Shown here in pieces: positions 6,279 to 6,920 of a stretch of 6,920 nt of DNA. The translations under genes were made by a program, and so were the position numbers. Every line of letters starts with the position of its first letter. The stretch's first letter is position 1. The stretch covers positions 1 to 6,920 of the forward strand of contig DAOOVW010000052.1 of the NCBI GenBank assembly GCA_035370465.1. The letters run 5' to 3'. The notes under the pieces are model-generated. The model was not told the origin of the DNA. It did not search any database and saw only the letters and a program-made list of their open reading frames with translations. Origin of the DNA: a bacterium (GTDB lineage: Bacteria > Ratteibacteria > UBA8468 > B48-G9 > JAFGKM01).

Positions 6279-6286
6279 AAATTAAG

Positions 6287-6920
6287 TTATTTGTCTTCAA
6301 TAAGAGAAATAGGTCTATTTTTTTCTGATAATTTTAAAATTGCTAAAATAACTGCAAGGTTTTTTGTTGCTTCTTCACCAGTAACTGGAATTGGTGAGTC
6401 CTCTAAAATACTTTTTACAAATGAATGGTGAAATTCTTTCCAGATTTTATTATAATCAGGAGTATAATTTTCTTTTATTTCCTGTCCATCTTTAAAATAA
6501 GCATTAAATTTCCCTGAAAGTGAAATTTCAAGAGAACCATCATTTCCATGAAAATTTATACCTTCACCATTTGAAATATTCCCATTACCTCGCCACTGAT
6601 TTTCACTTATTTCCAAAAAACCATTACTTCCTTCTTCAAAATCAATTATTGCTATTACATCATCAGCAGGAGCATTTTCAAACTCCTTTTTGAATTTTCT
6701 TACTTTCCCATAAACCTCAATTATCTCTTTCCCAAGAAGATACCTAAGGTCATCAATATAATGGACCTCTGTATCAAAAATTGAACCAATTTCTATTTTA
6801 CTATTAAGTTTCCAACTGCGACTTTCTTTTATAAGGTCAACAAAATAACAATTAAAAGCAACAACCCTATGAATAAAACCAAGTTTTCCACTTTCAATAA
6901 GTTTTTTAGCATTTTGGATA
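6287..6920 (-). CDS. Gfo/Idh/MocA-family oxidoreductase, 5' end outside the window (partial)
   Basis: C-terminal 210 residues of a predicted NAD(P)-dependent dehydrogenase; the reading frame stays open to the window edge, so the Rossmann domain and the EKP catalytic motif lie outside. A start at 6616 (a TTG) is not real: the frame continues upstream with clear family sequence. What is seen, numbering from the first full codon: GKLGFIHRVVAF (11-22), typical of the start of the C-terminal domain; the motif IFDTEVHYIDDLRYLLG with Asp49 and His53, the D-x3-H signature of the family; a long beta-sheet region; and the ending EEATKNLAVILAILKLSEKNRPISL, typical of the last helix and strand. It is clearly different from the oxidoreductase at the other end of the window, so it is a distant paralogue, not a duplication. 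Substrate is unknown. It is separated from ilvB by a terminator-like hairpin and promoter, so it is probably a separate unit. Confidence 0.9.
   Translation of the reverse strand, partial: IQNAKKLIESGKLGFIHRVVAFNCYFVDLIKESRSWKLNSKIEIGSIFDTEVHYIDDLRYLLGKEIIEVYGKVRKFKKEFENAPADDVIAIIDFEEGSNGFLEISENQWRGNGNISNGEGINFHGNDGSLEISLSGKFNAYFKDGQEIKENYTPDYNKIWKEFHHSFVKSILEDSPIPVTGEEATKNLAVILAILKLSEKNRPISLIEDK

Larger units (their letters stand above)
6097..6286. other. Intergenic region between the upstream oxidoreductase and ilvB
   Basis: About 190 nt without a supported gene. It holds the terminator-like hairpin near its upstream end and the ilvB promoter near its downstream end. Between them are a 10-bp palindrome TCAAATTTGA (6153-6162) and two copies of TTTGAC on the plus strand (6158-6163 and 6173-6178), 15 bp apart. 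Two copies of AATACAG are also 15 bp apart on the minus strand. None matches a regulator site that I can name. Confidence 0.6.

Noticed and set aside
6109..6286. T-box, leader peptide or other attenuator upstream of ilvB
   Set aside because: The best promoter leaves a leader of about 26 nt. No run of Val, Leu or Ile codons behind a ribosome site and no T-box-like sequence was seen.
6287..6616. A complete 109-residue protein starting at 6616
   Set aside because: The apparent start is an internal TTG (Leu). The same frame continues to the window edge with clear Gfo/Idh/MocA sequence, so this is part of a longer gene.
1..6920. CRISPR array, tRNA or rRNA genes, insertion sequence or defence system
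   Set aside because: No regularly spaced repeats, tRNA-like cloverleaf, transposase or nuclease-type gene was found; nearly all the DNA is accounted for by the named genes.

Overview
The window is AT-rich bacterial DNA in which every supported gene lies on the minus strand, so the order of transcription runs from high to low coordinates. Strong GGAGG-type Shine-Dalgarno sites, bacterial RecA and ThpR, and lysine/isoleucine-rich proteins indicate a low-GC bacterium. Nothing here fixes the phylum. The two different Gfo/Idh/MocA oxidoreductases and the general look of the proteins would fit an uncultured lineage near Omnitrophota/Planctomycetes, but this is a weak impression, not a measurement.

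Layout in transcription order. (1) 6920-6287: the C-terminal 210 residues of a Gfo/Idh/MocA-family oxidoreductase whose 5' end lies outside the window. (2) 6286-6097: an intergenic stretch with a weak terminator-like hairpin for the upstream gene and a good extended -10 promoter for the next operon. (3) 6096-2899: ilvB, ilvN and ilvC, tightly packed with gaps of 10 and 14 nt. They encode the large and small subunits of acetolactate synthase and ketol-acid reductoisomerase, the first two steps of valine/leucine/isoleucine synthesis. (4) about 2898-2815: a short spacer carrying a GC-rich perfect hairpin that resembles a dispersed palindromic repeat. (5) 2814-1230: thpR (RNA 2',3'-cyclic phosphodiesterase) and recA, 4 nt apart. 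(6) 1243-80: a second Gfo/Idh/MocA oxidoreductase, which overlaps the end of recA by 14 nt. (7) 79-1: a very AT-rich end with an 11-bp inverted repeat.

ilvB-ilvN-ilvC form a biosynthetic unit that makes acetolactate/acetohydroxybutyrate and converts it to the dihydroxy acids; ilvD, ilvE and leu genes are not in the window. thpR-recA is a pair seen together in several bacterial groups, often behind cinA; here it follows ilvC instead. The last three genes are coupled so tightly (shared stop/SD sequences and an overlap) that they are almost certainly co-transcribed. No leader peptide, T-box or SOS box was seen.

Most of the window is ordinary housekeeping DNA. I found no convincing undescribed system. 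The points most worth a second look are the cofactor loop of IlvC, which lacks the usual NADPH-phosphate contacts and suggests NADH use; the palindromic repeat that abuts and partly overlaps the 5' end of thpR; and the unusual coupling of recA to branched-chain amino-acid genes and a sugar-type oxidoreductase.
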